Below are positions 34,433 through 42,748 of a stretch of 64,000 nucleotides of DNA, one piece after another. The DNA is taken from positions 44,513 through 108,512 of the forward strand of contig JACKBT010000017.1 in NCBI GenBank assembly GCA_020634415.1, in the 5' to 3' direction. How positions within the stretch are numbered: position 1 is the first letter of the stretch; each line of letters begins with the position of its first letter. The notes beneath the pieces are model-generated. The model did no database searches and was not told where the DNA came from. It saw only the letters and a list, made by a program, of their open reading frames with translations. The DNA comes from Ardenticatenaceae bacterium (GTDB taxonomy: Bacteria; Chloroflexota; Anaerolineae; Promineifilales; Promineifilaceae). A program made the translations under genes and the position numbers.

Positions 34433-37111
34433 CTAACTGTCGAGTATCTCTACATAGCCGCCATCACCATGCACACGCAGGCATTGGCCGGTTTTGATGC
34501 GTTTGGTGGCTTCAGGCACGGCCACGACAGCCGGGATGCCATATTCCCGCGCCACCACCGAGCCATGTGTCATCAGGCCGCCCACTTCCATTACCAGCCC
34601 GGCGGCGTTGATGAAGAGGGGTGTCCAGCCGGGATCGGTGAAGGGGGCGACGAGGATTTCGCCCGGTTTGAGGGTTTCTTGGGTGGGGTCGAGGACGACG
34701 CGGGCGATGCCTTCGACAATGCCAGCGGAGACCGCGCTGCCCGCCAATGCCCCAACAGGTAGATTTGTGTGTTTGTGGTTGGCGGTGGGTGTCTCACCAT
34801 CGCTGGTGATGATGCGGGGCGGGGTGAGCTTTTGGAAGCGAGCCATCTCTGCCTGCCGCTGGGTGATGCGGGGGTAGGGGTCATCATGGGGGTCGTCTAA
34901 CACGGCGATGAGTTCGGGCAGGCTGAGGTGCCAGACGTCGGTGACGGCCTGGAGGCGATTTTGCTGGTGCAGGCTGTGGGCGGCTTCGAGAACGGCCGTT
35001 CTCACCAAACCAAACATTTGAATCATGAGAAACTTGGGGTGTTCGCGCACGGGCATCAGGTTGCGGCCTACACGCACCAGGCGGTGGACGAGTTTGGCTT
35101 TGAGTGCGCCCAAAGGGCCGTGATGAACGGCCGTTACCAATCGTTCCCCCGCCGCCGCCCCCTCCACTGCCATTTGTTGGTGATGGCGGCGGTGTGCACC
35201 CGGCTCGGCATAGCCCAGACTGCCCGCCACCATGCGCAAAACCGAGGCGGGTTCATCGCGCCAGCGCAAGCGGGTAATGTCAATTTCGGAGGGGCCGCGC
35301 ATTCCGTAGGTTTGCAGGAACTGCTGCCAAGCGTGGTGGAAGGCTTGGGCGTGGGGGTCGGAAACGGCCGTTTGCAAAGCCAGCGCCATCTCCCCATTTT
35401 GCAGATGGGCCACCAACGCTGGTGACTGCCGGGCGGCATCGGCCAAATCGCCCACCGCCAAATCCATCTCGGTAGTCACATTGCCACTTAAACCGCGCAT
35501 GGTGGCTTCGGCCTCACGCTGCAAGCCCTCCCGCCGCGCCAGACGCAGCAAAAGCTGCTGGCCCAACATGCCACTCATCAAAAAGGGGGCCATTTCCCGG
35601 AGCATGGGCGTGAACATTGTGCCCAATATCTGGTGAGCGACGCGCAAGCGGGCCGAACCGGGCGCGGCGGCGGCTAGTTGGGCCTGCATCGCCGTGTACG
35701 AGTCATGAAGGATTTGGTTGGCGCGATCCACAGCTCCTTCTGGTTCGCGCCACCACAATTTCAGCAGCCCTTCCTTCATGATGGGGGCCAGCCAGCGAAT
35801 TAAGTCCCAACTGCTGCCCGTCACTTTAGGCGGGCGGGCGGCAAACTCTGGCCGCTGGACGAGTTGGCCGACGATTTGGGCACTGAGGGGTTCGGCAACA
35901 GAGAGGAAAATGGGCAGGAAGCGGCGGGGCAGCCGGGCGTGCATGATGGGAGTGAGGTCGGCGTATATCCGACCGCCAGCCGTCGCCAGATAGTGATTTT
36001 CGGCTAACGGCCGATCTGCTTTGCCAAAGGGAAACAAAATGCGGATGATACTCACGCCCATCGCGGATATAGGGTCGGTCATGACCTGGGCGTGGCCGAA
36101 GCTGAAGTAGAAGCGAAAGGAGCCATCGTCGGGGGCGGGTTGGGGCAGGGGGTAGAGGGTGGTGATGGGGCGGGATTGGACGATGGTGAACTGCCCATCT
36201 TGCAAACACCACTCGATGTCTTGGGGACGGCCGTAATGCTGCTCGATTTTGTGGCCGATTTGGGAGAGCTGGATGGCCTGGGCATCGGTGAGGACGGGGG
36301 TGGTGCGGGCATTGCTGGCGATGGTTTCGTGGATGGTGCCGCCGTCGGCTAACGGCCGTATCGCCATCTGTTTATCGCCAATCTGCTTATCTACCAGTTG
36401 GTTGGTGCGCTTGTCCACTTTGTACAGGTCGGGGTTAACCAGGCCAGCCACGAGGGCTTCCCCCAGACCATAACTGGCATCAATCGAGGTGATGTGACGG
36501 TGGCCGCTGACGGGATCGGCGGTGAACAAAATGCCGGAGACTTGGGGCAGCACCATGCGCTGGACGACGACGGAGAGGAAGACCTCGCGGTGGGGGAACT
36601 GGTTTTGGGTGCGGTAGAGGATGGCCCGGTCGGTAAACAGCGAGACCCAGCAGCGGCGCACGCTGTCGAGTAGGGCCTCTGGGCCGCGCACGTTGAGGTA
36701 GGTGTCTTGTTGTCCGGCGAAGGAGGCATCGGGCAGGTCTTCGGCGGTGGCGCTGGAGCGGACGGCGTAGCTGTGTGCGGGGCCTGCGTCCTCCCAGGCG
36801 GTGCGGATGGCCTCGGCGATGTGGGGGGGGATGGGAACGGCCGTTAGTGCTGCCCGAATCTTCTCGCCCACCCGCCGCACCGTCGCCACATCATCCGTGC
36901 CCAGTTTCTCTAATTCGCCGTACATCGCCTCGGCCTGGGGGTAGGCGGCGATGAACTGCTGGAAGGCGGCGGTGGTGATGCAAAAGCCGGGCGGGATGGG
37001 GAAGCCAGCCTGGGTCATTTCGCCGAGATTGGCACCTTTGCCGCCAACGATGGGCAAATCGGCCGTGCTAATGGCGGTGAAGGGGAAGACGAGGGGTGTA
37101 GAATGGGACAT
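34433..37111 (-). CDS. Rifampin phosphotransferase-like PEP-utilising enzyme
   Basis: The 892-aa protein has the three-part RPH layout. ATP-grasp domain at 1-~330 (VGGKGANLGEMTQAGFPIPPGFC; VRSSATAEDLPDASFAGQQDTYLN; LFTADPVSGHR). Acceptor-binding helical domain at ~340-780, opening with FYFSFGHAQVMTDPISAMG, a segment characteristic of RPH. Phosphohistidine domain from ~790, with GGLMTHGSVVARE (His849) and IPAVV. RPH transfers the beta-phosphate of ATP through this His to a rifamycin hydroxyl, inactivating it. Many environmental homologues may act on other compounds, so the antibiotic substrate is inference. It sits between a tandem-HTH TetR gene and a permease gene on one strand. Confidence 0.85.
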   Translation of the reverse strand: MSHSTPLVFPFTAISTADLPIVGGKGANLGEMTQAGFPIPPGFCITTAAFQQFIAAYPQAEAMYGELEKLGTDDVATVRRVGEKIRAALTAVPIPPHIAEAIRTAWEDAGPAHSYAVRSSATAEDLPDASFAGQQDTYLNVRGPEALLDSVRRCWVSLFTDRAILYRTQNQFPHREVFLSVVVQRMVLPQVSGILFTADPVSGHRHITSIDASYGLGEALVAGLVNPDLYKVDKRTNQLVDKQIGDKQMAIRPLADGGTIHETIASNARTTPVLTDAQAIQLSQIGHKIEQHYGRPQDIEWCLQDGQFTIVQSRPITTLYPLPQPAPDDGSFRFYFSFGHAQVMTDPISAMGVSIIRILFPFGKADRPLAENHYLATAGGRIYADLTPIMHARLPRRFLPIFLSVAEPLSAQIVGQLVQRPEFAARPPKVTGSSWDLIRWLAPIMKEGLLKLWWREPEGAVDRANQILHDSYTAMQAQLAAAAPGSARLRVAHQILGTMFTPMLREMAPFLMSGMLGQQLLLRLARREGLQREAEATMRGLSGNVTTEMDLAVGDLADAARQSPALVAHLQNGEMALALQTAVSDPHAQAFHHAWQQFLQTYGMRGPSEIDITRLRWRDEPASVLRMVAGSLGYAEPGAHRRHHQQMAVEGAAAGERLVTAVHHGPLGALKAKLVHRLVRVGRNLMPVREHPKFLMIQMFGLVRTAVLEAAHSLHQQNRLQAVTDVWHLSLPELIAVLDDPHDDPYPRITQRQAEMARFQKLTPPRIITSDGETPTANHKHTNLPVGALAGSAVSAGIVEGIARVVLDPTQETLKPGEILVAPFTDPGWTPLFINAAGLVMEVGGLMTHGSVVAREYGIPAVVAVPEATKRIKTGQCLRVHGDGGYVEILDS

Positions 37112-37130
37112 GAGGTGCTACCTTTAGGGG

Positions 37131-37179
37131 GATTGAAGATTGGGGATTGGAGATTAACCAGCCTTTAGTCTCTAATCCC
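37131..37179. repeat. Heptad-repeat hairpin (GGAGATT family) supplying the tetR stop
   Basis: The left arm is GATTGAA GATTGGG GATTGGA GATT and the right arm TTTAGTC TCTAATC. The right arm encodes the last residues (GIRD) and TAA stop of the TetR gene. Confidence 0.75.
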
Positions 37180-37929
37180 ATTGAGAAATAAATTCACAAT
37201 AAATTCAGCGATGACTTCTGGCTCTTCCAGGGTCATGTCGTAGTAGGTGGGGGCCATGAAGCCAAAGCCGAAGATCATGCCGGTGAGGGCCAGAGCGAGA
37301 TGCTGTAAGTTACCGGCGGGCAGGTGGCCCGCGCTGCGCTGGGCTTCAAAGAAGTTGACGAGTTGGTGCAGGGTGCGTTCGGGGGCGGGGCGGATGTGGG
37401 TTAGGTATTGCTGTGTTTTTTCGCTTTGCATGAAGCTGAGCCGGGCGAGGCCGCGATTGTTGTAGAGGAATTGGAGCATGTGGGTGACGACTTGGGTGAG
37501 ATCGGCCGTTAAGTTGCCGCTGACATGTTGGGCGGCATCGGCAATGGCGCGGTGGGGGGTGAGTTCGCTGGCGAAGGCGCGGACGAGGCCGTCTTTGTCG
37601 CCAAAGTGACGGTAGAGGGTGGCTACACCCACGCCTGCTTCTTGGGCGATTTGCTCCATTGTCACCTCCAGGAGGCCGTAACGGCCGAATATTTCCTGTG
37701 CGGCCAGCAAAACGCGGGTGCGGATGTTGGTTGTTTCCACAGAATCCAACCCTCGTTCGTCGGCGAGGCGCTGCAACAGGGCTTCTTTGCTGCCAACTTT
37801 GCGGTAGAGGGTGGCGCGGGAGAGGGAAACGGCCGTGCCTAATTCATCCATCGTGAAGTCAGGGTTATCGGCCAACAACTGCTCGGCTGCGTCGAGAATT
37901 TGGTGGTGGGAATGCTTTTGAGATGACAT
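37165..37929 (-). CDS. TetR-family regulator with two tandem N-terminal HTH domains
   Basis: The 254-aa protein contains two complete TetR_N helix-turn-helix modules. The first is at ~8-55 (HHQILDAAEQLLADNPDFTMDELGTAVSLSRATLYRKVGSKEALL). The second is at ~70-118 (RVLLAAQEIFGRYGLLEVTMEQIAQEAGVGVATLYRHFGDKDGLV). A single TetR_C-like ligand domain follows (~125-250). TetR proteins normally have one HTH of ~190-220 aa total length. It precedes the RPH-like gene by 53 bp, so it probably controls the operon and itself. Its C terminus runs into a heptad repeat. Confidence 0.9.
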   Translation of the reverse strand: MSSQKHSHHQILDAAEQLLADNPDFTMDELGTAVSLSRATLYRKVGSKEALLQRLADERGLDSVETTNIRTRVLLAAQEIFGRYGLLEVTMEQIAQEAGVGVATLYRHFGDKDGLVRAFASELTPHRAIADAAQHVSGNLTADLTQVVTHMLQFLYNNRGLARLSFMQSEKTQQYLTHIRPAPERTLHQLVNFFEAQRSAGHLPAGNLQHLALALTGMIFGFGFMAPTYYDMTLEEPEVIAEFIVNLFLNGIRD

Positions 37930-38008
37930 GATAGATAATTGTATCTATCGTATCGTCTCTGTCAAGGGTGACGGCCGTTTTGGGTGCGACAGGATTTGGT
38001 GTAAGACT

Positions 38009-38041
38009 AGACTGGAGCAGTTTTGAAAACTGCTCCAGTCT
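38009..38041. repeat. 33-bp palindrome (AGACTGGAGCAGTTTT type)
   Basis: AGACTGGAGCAGTTTT and its complement flank a one-base centre. It lies between the divergent tetR and isomerase genes, inside their shared regulatory region. A diverged copy lies at 55.3 kb. Confidence 0.8.
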
Positions 38042-38140
38042 TTCGAGTCCGTACACGAAAATAAGCGCACCCGGCCGTTTTTGACAACCCCCCATCCCCT
38101 CTGTATCATCCCCACAACTCAATACGAAGGAGAAAAAGCA

Positions 38141-39181
38141 ATGGGAAGACCTGTAACCTTATTTACCGGGCAGTGGGCAGACCTGCCTTTTGAGACCTTA
38201 TGTGAGAAGGCCAAGTCCTTTGGCTATGATGGTGTGGAGATTGCTTGCTGGGGCGATCATTTTGAAGTAGACCGCGCTTTGAGCGAGGATGGTTACATCC
38301 AATCCCGCCACGACATCTTAGCCAAACATGGGCTGAAGTCGTGGGCCATCAGCAACCATTTGGTGGGGCAGGCCGTGTGTGACCGCATTGACGAGCGGCA
38401 CAAGAGCATTTTGCCGGAGCGCATTTGGGGCAATGGCCAGGAAGATGGTGTGCGTGAGCGGGCTGCCGAGGAGATGAAAAACACAGCGCGGGCGGCCAAG
38501 GCCTTTGGTGTGGATGTTGTGCCCGGTTTTACCGGTTCACCCATCTGGCACATGGTCTACTCCTTCCCGCCCAACCCGCCGGACTTCTTGGAGAAGGGGC
38601 TGGCCTTGTTTGCTGAGATGTGGACACCCATTTTGGATGTGTTTAGCGAAGTGGGGGTGAACTTTGCGCTGGAAGTGCATCCCACCGAGATTGCCTTTGA
38701 CATTGCTAGTACGGAAAACGCCATTGCCGCTTTGAATGGACATCCGGCCTTTGGCTTTAACTATGACCCCAGCCATTTGGGCTATCAGGGCGTGGACTAT
38801 GTGGGCTTTATCCGCAAATTTGCCAGCCGCATTTTCCATGTGCATATGAAGGATGTCTACTGGTCGAATCGTCTCACCGAGGCGGGTGTCTTTGGCGGTC
38901 ATCTCAACTTTGGTGACCATCGCCGCTTTTGGGATTTCCGCTCGTTGGGGCGCGGCTCGATTGATTTTGAAGAGGTCATCCGCGCTTTGAATGACATTGG
39001 CTACAGCGGGCCGCTGTCGGTGGAGTGGGAAGATGCCAAGATGGATCGGGAGCATGGGGCAGCGGAAGCTTGTGCTTTTGTGAAGCGCATGGACTTTGCG
39101 CCGTCGGCGATTGCGTTTGATGCGGCCTTTGCCAAGGATGAGGCGACGAAGGATATTCAGGGGTATGTGGAGAGAAGGTAG
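38141..39181 (+). CDS. Sugar phosphate isomerase/epimerase (AP endonuclease-2 fold)
   Basis: GAAGGAG 9 bp before [15 protein letters not shown] sets the start. The 346-aa TIM-barrel protein shows [21 protein letters not shown] near 25, [13 protein letters not shown] near 130, [14 protein letters not shown] near 180, [20 protein letters not shown] near 210, [10 protein letters not shown] near 240 and [13 protein letters not shown] near 295. Metal-binding Glu, Asp, His and Glu are in these positions. It likely isomerises a keto-sugar or inositol-derived compound. It is followed by a Gfo/Idh/MocA oxidoreductase, the usual partner in sugar or inositol catabolism. Confidence 0.9.
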   Translation: MGRPVTLFTGQWADLPFETLCEKAKSFGYDGVEIACWGDHFEVDRALSEDGYIQSRHDILAKHGLKSWAISNHLVGQAVCDRIDERHKSILPERIWGNGQEDGVRERAAEEMKNTARAAKAFGVDVVPGFTGSPIWHMVYSFPPNPPDFLEKGLALFAEMWTPILDVFSEVGVNFALEVHPTEIAFDIASTENAIAALNGHPAFGFNYDPSHLGYQGVDYVGFIRKFASRIFHVHMKDVYWSNRLTEAGVFGGHLNFGDHRRFWDFRSLGRGSIDFEEVIRALNDIGYSGPLSVEWEDAKMDREHGAAEACAFVKRMDFAPSAIAFDAAFAKDEATKDIQGYVERR

Positions 39182-39188
39182 TTGTGGG

Positions 39189-39262
39189 TATAGTGGTGTA
39201 TTAGTGTAGTAGTGTAATGGTGTATTCTTGCTACACCATTACACCAATATGCCAATACACCA
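39189..39262. repeat. Octad-repeat hairpin (TAGTGTAG family)
   Basis: 8-bp units on the left (TGGTGTAT, TAGTGTAG, TAGTGTAA, TGGTGTAT) face complementary units on the right (TACACCAT, TACACCAA, TATGCCAA, TACACCAG). It lies between the isomerase and oxidoreductase genes. Confidence 0.75.
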
Positions 39263-39272
39263 GGAGAAAAGG

Positions 39273-40463
39273 ATGAGCGAACAATCATTTACAAGTATGG
39301 CGGGGCGGGCGGCGGAGGGGGATGCGCCGGAGATTGGTGTGGGCATGTTGGGGTATGCGTTTATGGGTAAGGCTCATACGAATGCCTTTAAGACGATTCC
39401 TTATATGATGTATCCACCACCGGCGATTCCGACGTTGGCGGCGATTTGTGGGCGTGATGAAACGGCCGTTGCCGCTGCCGCCCAACGTTATGGCTACCAA
39501 AAATATTACACGCGCTGGCAAGATATGCTGGAAAACGACAACGTGCAGTTGTTCGACAACGGCGGCCCCAACGATGCCCATGCCGAACCTTCGATTGTGG
39601 CGGCCCAGGCGGGCAAACATGTGCTGTGTGAGAAGCCCTTGGGACGCACCGCCGAAGAATCCAAACAGATGTTGGATGAGGTGAGCAAGACGGGTGTGAA
39701 ACACATGGTGGCCTTCAACTATCGCTTCGTGCCCGCCGTGCGCCAGATTCGTAACCTGGTAGAGAGCGGCGCGTTGGGGCGCATTTACCATTTCCGCGCC
39801 AGCTATTTGCAGGAGTGGATCATGCCCCACTTTGGCACGCCGATGATCTGGCGGCTGAATAAGGCGACGGCGGGCAGCGGCGCGTTGGGCGATTTGGGCG
39901 CACATATCATTGACCTGGCCCATTACCTGGTGGGTGATATGAAGTCGGTGAGCGGCATGGCGCGGACGTTTATTGAGGAACGGCCGAATGCCGACGGCAC
40001 GATGGGCAAAGTGGACGTGGACGATGCCTTTGTCGCCACGGTGGAATTTGCCAACGGTGCCATTGGCACGCTAGAAGCCACCCGTTTTGCTGGTGGTCAC
40101 AAAAACTCTAATACTTTCGAGATTAATGCCGAAAAGGCCAGCATCCGCTTCAATTTGGAGCGGATGAATGAACTGGACATCTTTTGGATTGGCAGTGAGC
40201 CGAAGGCCACACAGGGCTTTACCAATGTCCTCATTTCTGAGCCGCACCATCCCTGGTGGGAGAACTGGTGGCCGGGGGGGCACATGATTGGCTGGGAGCA
40301 TACGTTTATCCATGAGATTACCCATTTGCTGGACTGCATTGTGAATGACCGCCCGGTTGGGCCGCATGGGGCAACGTTTGAGGATGGTTATAAGACGGCC
40401 GTTATCTGCGATGCCATTTTAGAATCAGCCGCAGCCAGGCGGCAGGTAGATATTCAGTATTAA
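39273..40463 (+). CDS. Gfo/Idh/MocA-family oxidoreductase
   Basis: The start is at MSEQSFTSMAG with AGGAG 6 bp upstream; 396 aa. The NAD(P)-binding Rossmann part opens with IGVGMLGYAFMGKAHTNAF near 22. The family motif VLCEKPLGRTAEESKQM is near 115, with the catalytic-site Lys. The C-terminal GFO_IDH_MocA domain contains GSGALGDLGAHIIDLAHYLVGD near 205 and the substrate His. It oxidises a hydroxyl of a sugar or cyclitol. It is paired with the isomerase gene upstream; the transporter for the sugar is not in the window. Confidence 0.93.
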   Translation: MSEQSFTSMAGRAAEGDAPEIGVGMLGYAFMGKAHTNAFKTIPYMMYPPPAIPTLAAICGRDETAVAAAAQRYGYQKYYTRWQDMLENDNVQLFDNGGPNDAHAEPSIVAAQAGKHVLCEKPLGRTAEESKQMLDEVSKTGVKHMVAFNYRFVPAVRQIRNLVESGALGRIYHFRASYLQEWIMPHFGTPMIWRLNKATAGSGALGDLGAHIIDLAHYLVGDMKSVSGMARTFIEERPNADGTMGKVDVDDAFVATVEFANGAIGTLEATRFAGGHKNSNTFEINAEKASIRFNLERMNELDIFWIGSEPKATQGFTNVLISEPHHPWWENWWPGGHMIGWEHTFIHEITHLLDCIVNDRPVGPHGATFEDGYKTAVICDAILESAAARRQVDIQY

Positions 40464-40520
40464 CAGGTGTCTGGGGTAATTGGGGAGTGTCATCCCTCCA
40501 CACATCGTGAAAACGAATTT

Positions 40521-40562
40521 GCACCTTCACAATGTCCCACTCATGGGACATTGTGAAGGTGC
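40521..40562. repeat. 42-bp hairpin between convergent genes
   Basis: GCACCTTCACAATGTCCCA and its exact complement flank a 4-base loop. It lies in the ~157-bp gap between the oxidoreductase and the convergent ABC-F gene and is a plausible bidirectional terminator. Confidence 0.75.
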
Positions 40563-40620
40563 TTTAGGATGCCCTGATGTATGATATGTTGGTGTTAACC
40601 CACCACAATTAACTGTGGTC

Positions 40621-42375
40621 TCACTGCTGCGCCTGGCTGCGCTGAAAACCGATAGCTCCTACTTGTTGTATGCTGGGATCAGCTAAAAAAGATTGATAGT
40701 CGCCTTTGTGAACACGGAGACGGCCGTTTGCCACCACCCAAATCTGCGTCGCCAACACATCCACCAGATAGCGATCATGCGTCACCAGCAGCACCGTGCC
40801 TTCATAGGCTTGCAATGCCTCTTGCAGCACTTCCTGCGTGCCAATATCCAGATGATTGGTCGGCTCATCGAGCAGCAAAAAGTTGGCATCTTGCAGCGCT
40901 AACTTCGCCAACGACAAACGACCCCGTTCACCACCGCTCAAGGCGGACACCGGCTTAAACACCTCGTCACCCCGAAACAGATACCGCGCCAGATGATCCC
41001 GCACTGCGCCGATGCCGATGTTTTTAACAGAGAGCAGTTCCTCCAGAACCGTATTGTGCCGGTTCAGCGTCTCATGGGCTTGCGAAAAGTAGCTCATTTG
41101 TAAAGCGGTGCCGAGGTGGAAACGGCCGTCTAACCCCTCAATCTCACCCAGCAGCAGCTTTAGCAAAGTAGACTTACCCGCTCCATTCGGCCCAATCAAC
41201 GCCACCACCTCGCCCCGATGCAGGTCAATATCATCCGCTTCAAACAAAGGATTATCAGGATAACCCACCAGCAAATCCTTCGTGCGCAACACAAGCTGGC
41301 CGCTGCGGTGGCTGGCCGCAAGCTGCATATTCGGTTGATGAACACGAGGATTGGGGTTCACCAACGCCCGGATGCGCCCTTCCACCTCAGCCACACTCAT
41401 CATGCCGCTCGGTATACCCGTTGCCGACCAATCCATGTTCAAGGACTGCACTCCTAAAAACTCAACCGCTCTTACTTCGCGGCTCAGGCGGCGCAGTTCG
41501 CCTTTGGCTCGGTCTGTCGAGCTGGCGCGAGCGATGTTGCGTTTGATGAAGTCCAATTTTTTGTGGAACTGTTCCTGAACGGCCGTAAACTCCACCTCCA
41601 ACCGCTCCCACCGCTCCTGCCGCTGCCGCACATAAGCCGAATAATTACCGCGATACGTCTCCAGGCCATTCCGCCCCATCTCCCAAATCGCATTCACCAC
41701 CTTGTCCAGAAAATAGCGGTCATGGCTCACAATCAGCAGCGCACCGGGCCACTGCCGCAGCAGCCCCTCCAGCCACTCAATAGCCGCCACATCCAGATGA
41801 TTCGTCGGCTCATCCAAAATTAGCAAGTCAGGCTGTTCCAACAGCAAACGCGCCAGCAGCGCCCGTGTCAACTGTCCACCACTGCAATGGGCCAAAGGCA
41901 TAGCCCACTGCTCTGGTCCAAAACCCAATCCGGTTAAAACCTGCTTGATGCGCACATCATAATCATAACCGCCAGCCAATTCATAAGCCTCCTGAATGGC
42001 CCCATAACGATCCAGCAGTTCCTCTGAATAATCGCCTTCACTCATAGCCATTTCCATCTGGCGCATCTGTATGGCCATCTTTTCCAGATGCGCAAAAACA
42101 GAGAGCATCTCTTCGAAGACAGTGTTATCGTGATCCACAAAAGCATTCACAGCTTCCTGGCGCAAATAACCCACTCGTGCATTTTTCGCCAGGTGCACCG
42201 CCCCATATTTGGGCTGATCCAACCCGGCCAACACACGCAGCAGGGTAGTTTTGCCAATGCCGTTTGGCCCCACCAGCCCCACTTTGCCATCATGGGGCAA
42301 ACCGGCCGTTAGGCCCGTAAATATATCAACTGCGCCGAAGCTTTGTCCTAAGTAAGAGAAGGTAAGTAATGACAT
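40621..42375 (-). CDS. ABC-F family ATPase (translation factor/antibiotic resistance type)
   Basis: The 584-aa protein has two ABC cassettes and no membrane helix. NBD1 has GPNGIGKTTLL near 36, signature SGGQLTRALLA and LDEPTNHLDVAAIEWLE. A charged linker ~240-310 is the P-site tRNA-interacting region. NBD2 has GPNGAGKSTLL near 395, SGGERGRLSLAKLAL and LDEPTNHLDIGTQEVL. It has no C-terminal extension. ABC-F proteins bind the ribosomal E site and relieve stalled or drug-bound ribosomes. The subfamily cannot be fixed by eye. A terminator-like hairpin in its leader suggests attenuation control. Confidence 0.92.
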   Translation of the reverse strand: MSLLTFSYLGQSFGAVDIFTGLTAGLPHDGKVGLVGPNGIGKTTLLRVLAGLDQPKYGAVHLAKNARVGYLRQEAVNAFVDHDNTVFEEMLSVFAHLEKMAIQMRQMEMAMSEGDYSEELLDRYGAIQEAYELAGGYDYDVRIKQVLTGLGFGPEQWAMPLAHCSGGQLTRALLARLLLEQPDLLILDEPTNHLDVAAIEWLEGLLRQWPGALLIVSHDRYFLDKVVNAIWEMGRNGLETYRGNYSAYVRQRQERWERLEVEFTAVQEQFHKKLDFIKRNIARASSTDRAKGELRRLSREVRAVEFLGVQSLNMDWSATGIPSGMMSVAEVEGRIRALVNPNPRVHQPNMQLAASHRSGQLVLRTKDLLVGYPDNPLFEADDIDLHRGEVVALIGPNGAGKSTLLKLLLGEIEGLDGRFHLGTALQMSYFSQAHETLNRHNTVLEELLSVKNIGIGAVRDHLARYLFRGDEVFKPVSALSGGERGRLSLAKLALQDANFLLLDEPTNHLDIGTQEVLQEALQAYEGTVLLVTHDRYLVDVLATQIWVVANGRLRVHKGDYQSFLADPSIQQVGAIGFQRSQAQQ

Positions 42376-42390
42376 TTTTGTTTTCCCGAT

Positions 42391-42450
42391 GGGATTGGAG
42401 ATTAGAGATTGGAGATTGGTAAGTCTCTAGTCTCCAATCTCTAATCTCCC
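42391..42450. repeat. Heptad-repeat hairpin (GGAGATT family) in the ABC-F leader
   Basis: The left arm is GGATTGG AGATTAG AGATTGG AGATTGG and the right arm CTCTAGT CTCCAAT CTCTAAT CTCCCC. It lies about 15 bp before the ABC-F start codon, so it would form a hairpin next to the ribosome site. Confidence 0.8.
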
Positions 42451-42504
42451 CCATCTTTACTTTTGCATGAACGAATTAGCAATTTTCGGCCGTTTTCGTT
42501 CTAC

Positions 42505-42551
42505 ACCGGGAAAACAAAACGGCCGTAGCGGGGAATGTGCTACGGCCGTTT
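42505..42551 (-). terminator. Terminator-like hairpin (possible attenuator) upstream of the ABC-F gene
   Basis: On the minus strand AAACGGCCGTAGC and GCTACGGCCGTTT form a 13-bp stem with a 9-base loop, followed by TGTTTTCC. Both arms contain the iterated palindrome. No gene ends before it on this strand, so its position about 130 bp before the ABC-F start fits a transcription attenuator. The rest of the ~370-bp gap to 42748 shows no gene. Confidence 0.5.
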
Positions 42552-42748
42552 GACAGATTTCACGATTATGTCAACTAATCAGCAGGCACACTCCGAGTAC
42601 ACAAACACCAGCCACCCTCATCTAACACAAGAGGGGGTTGTCAACAGTGTGTAGGCGTTGTGTCCCAGAGTCATGTCTCCTTTCCTTTTAACAAGAATCT
42701 TCTGTCGGCGTATTAGCTCTTTTGGTGAGCCGAGGGGCAGTATAACAA

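Noticed and set aside
34433..37111. Phosphoenolpyruvate synthase (ppsA)
   Set aside because: The middle domain has the GHAQVMTD segment of rifampin-phosphotransferase-like proteins and the PpsA/PPDK PEP-binding barrel is missing.
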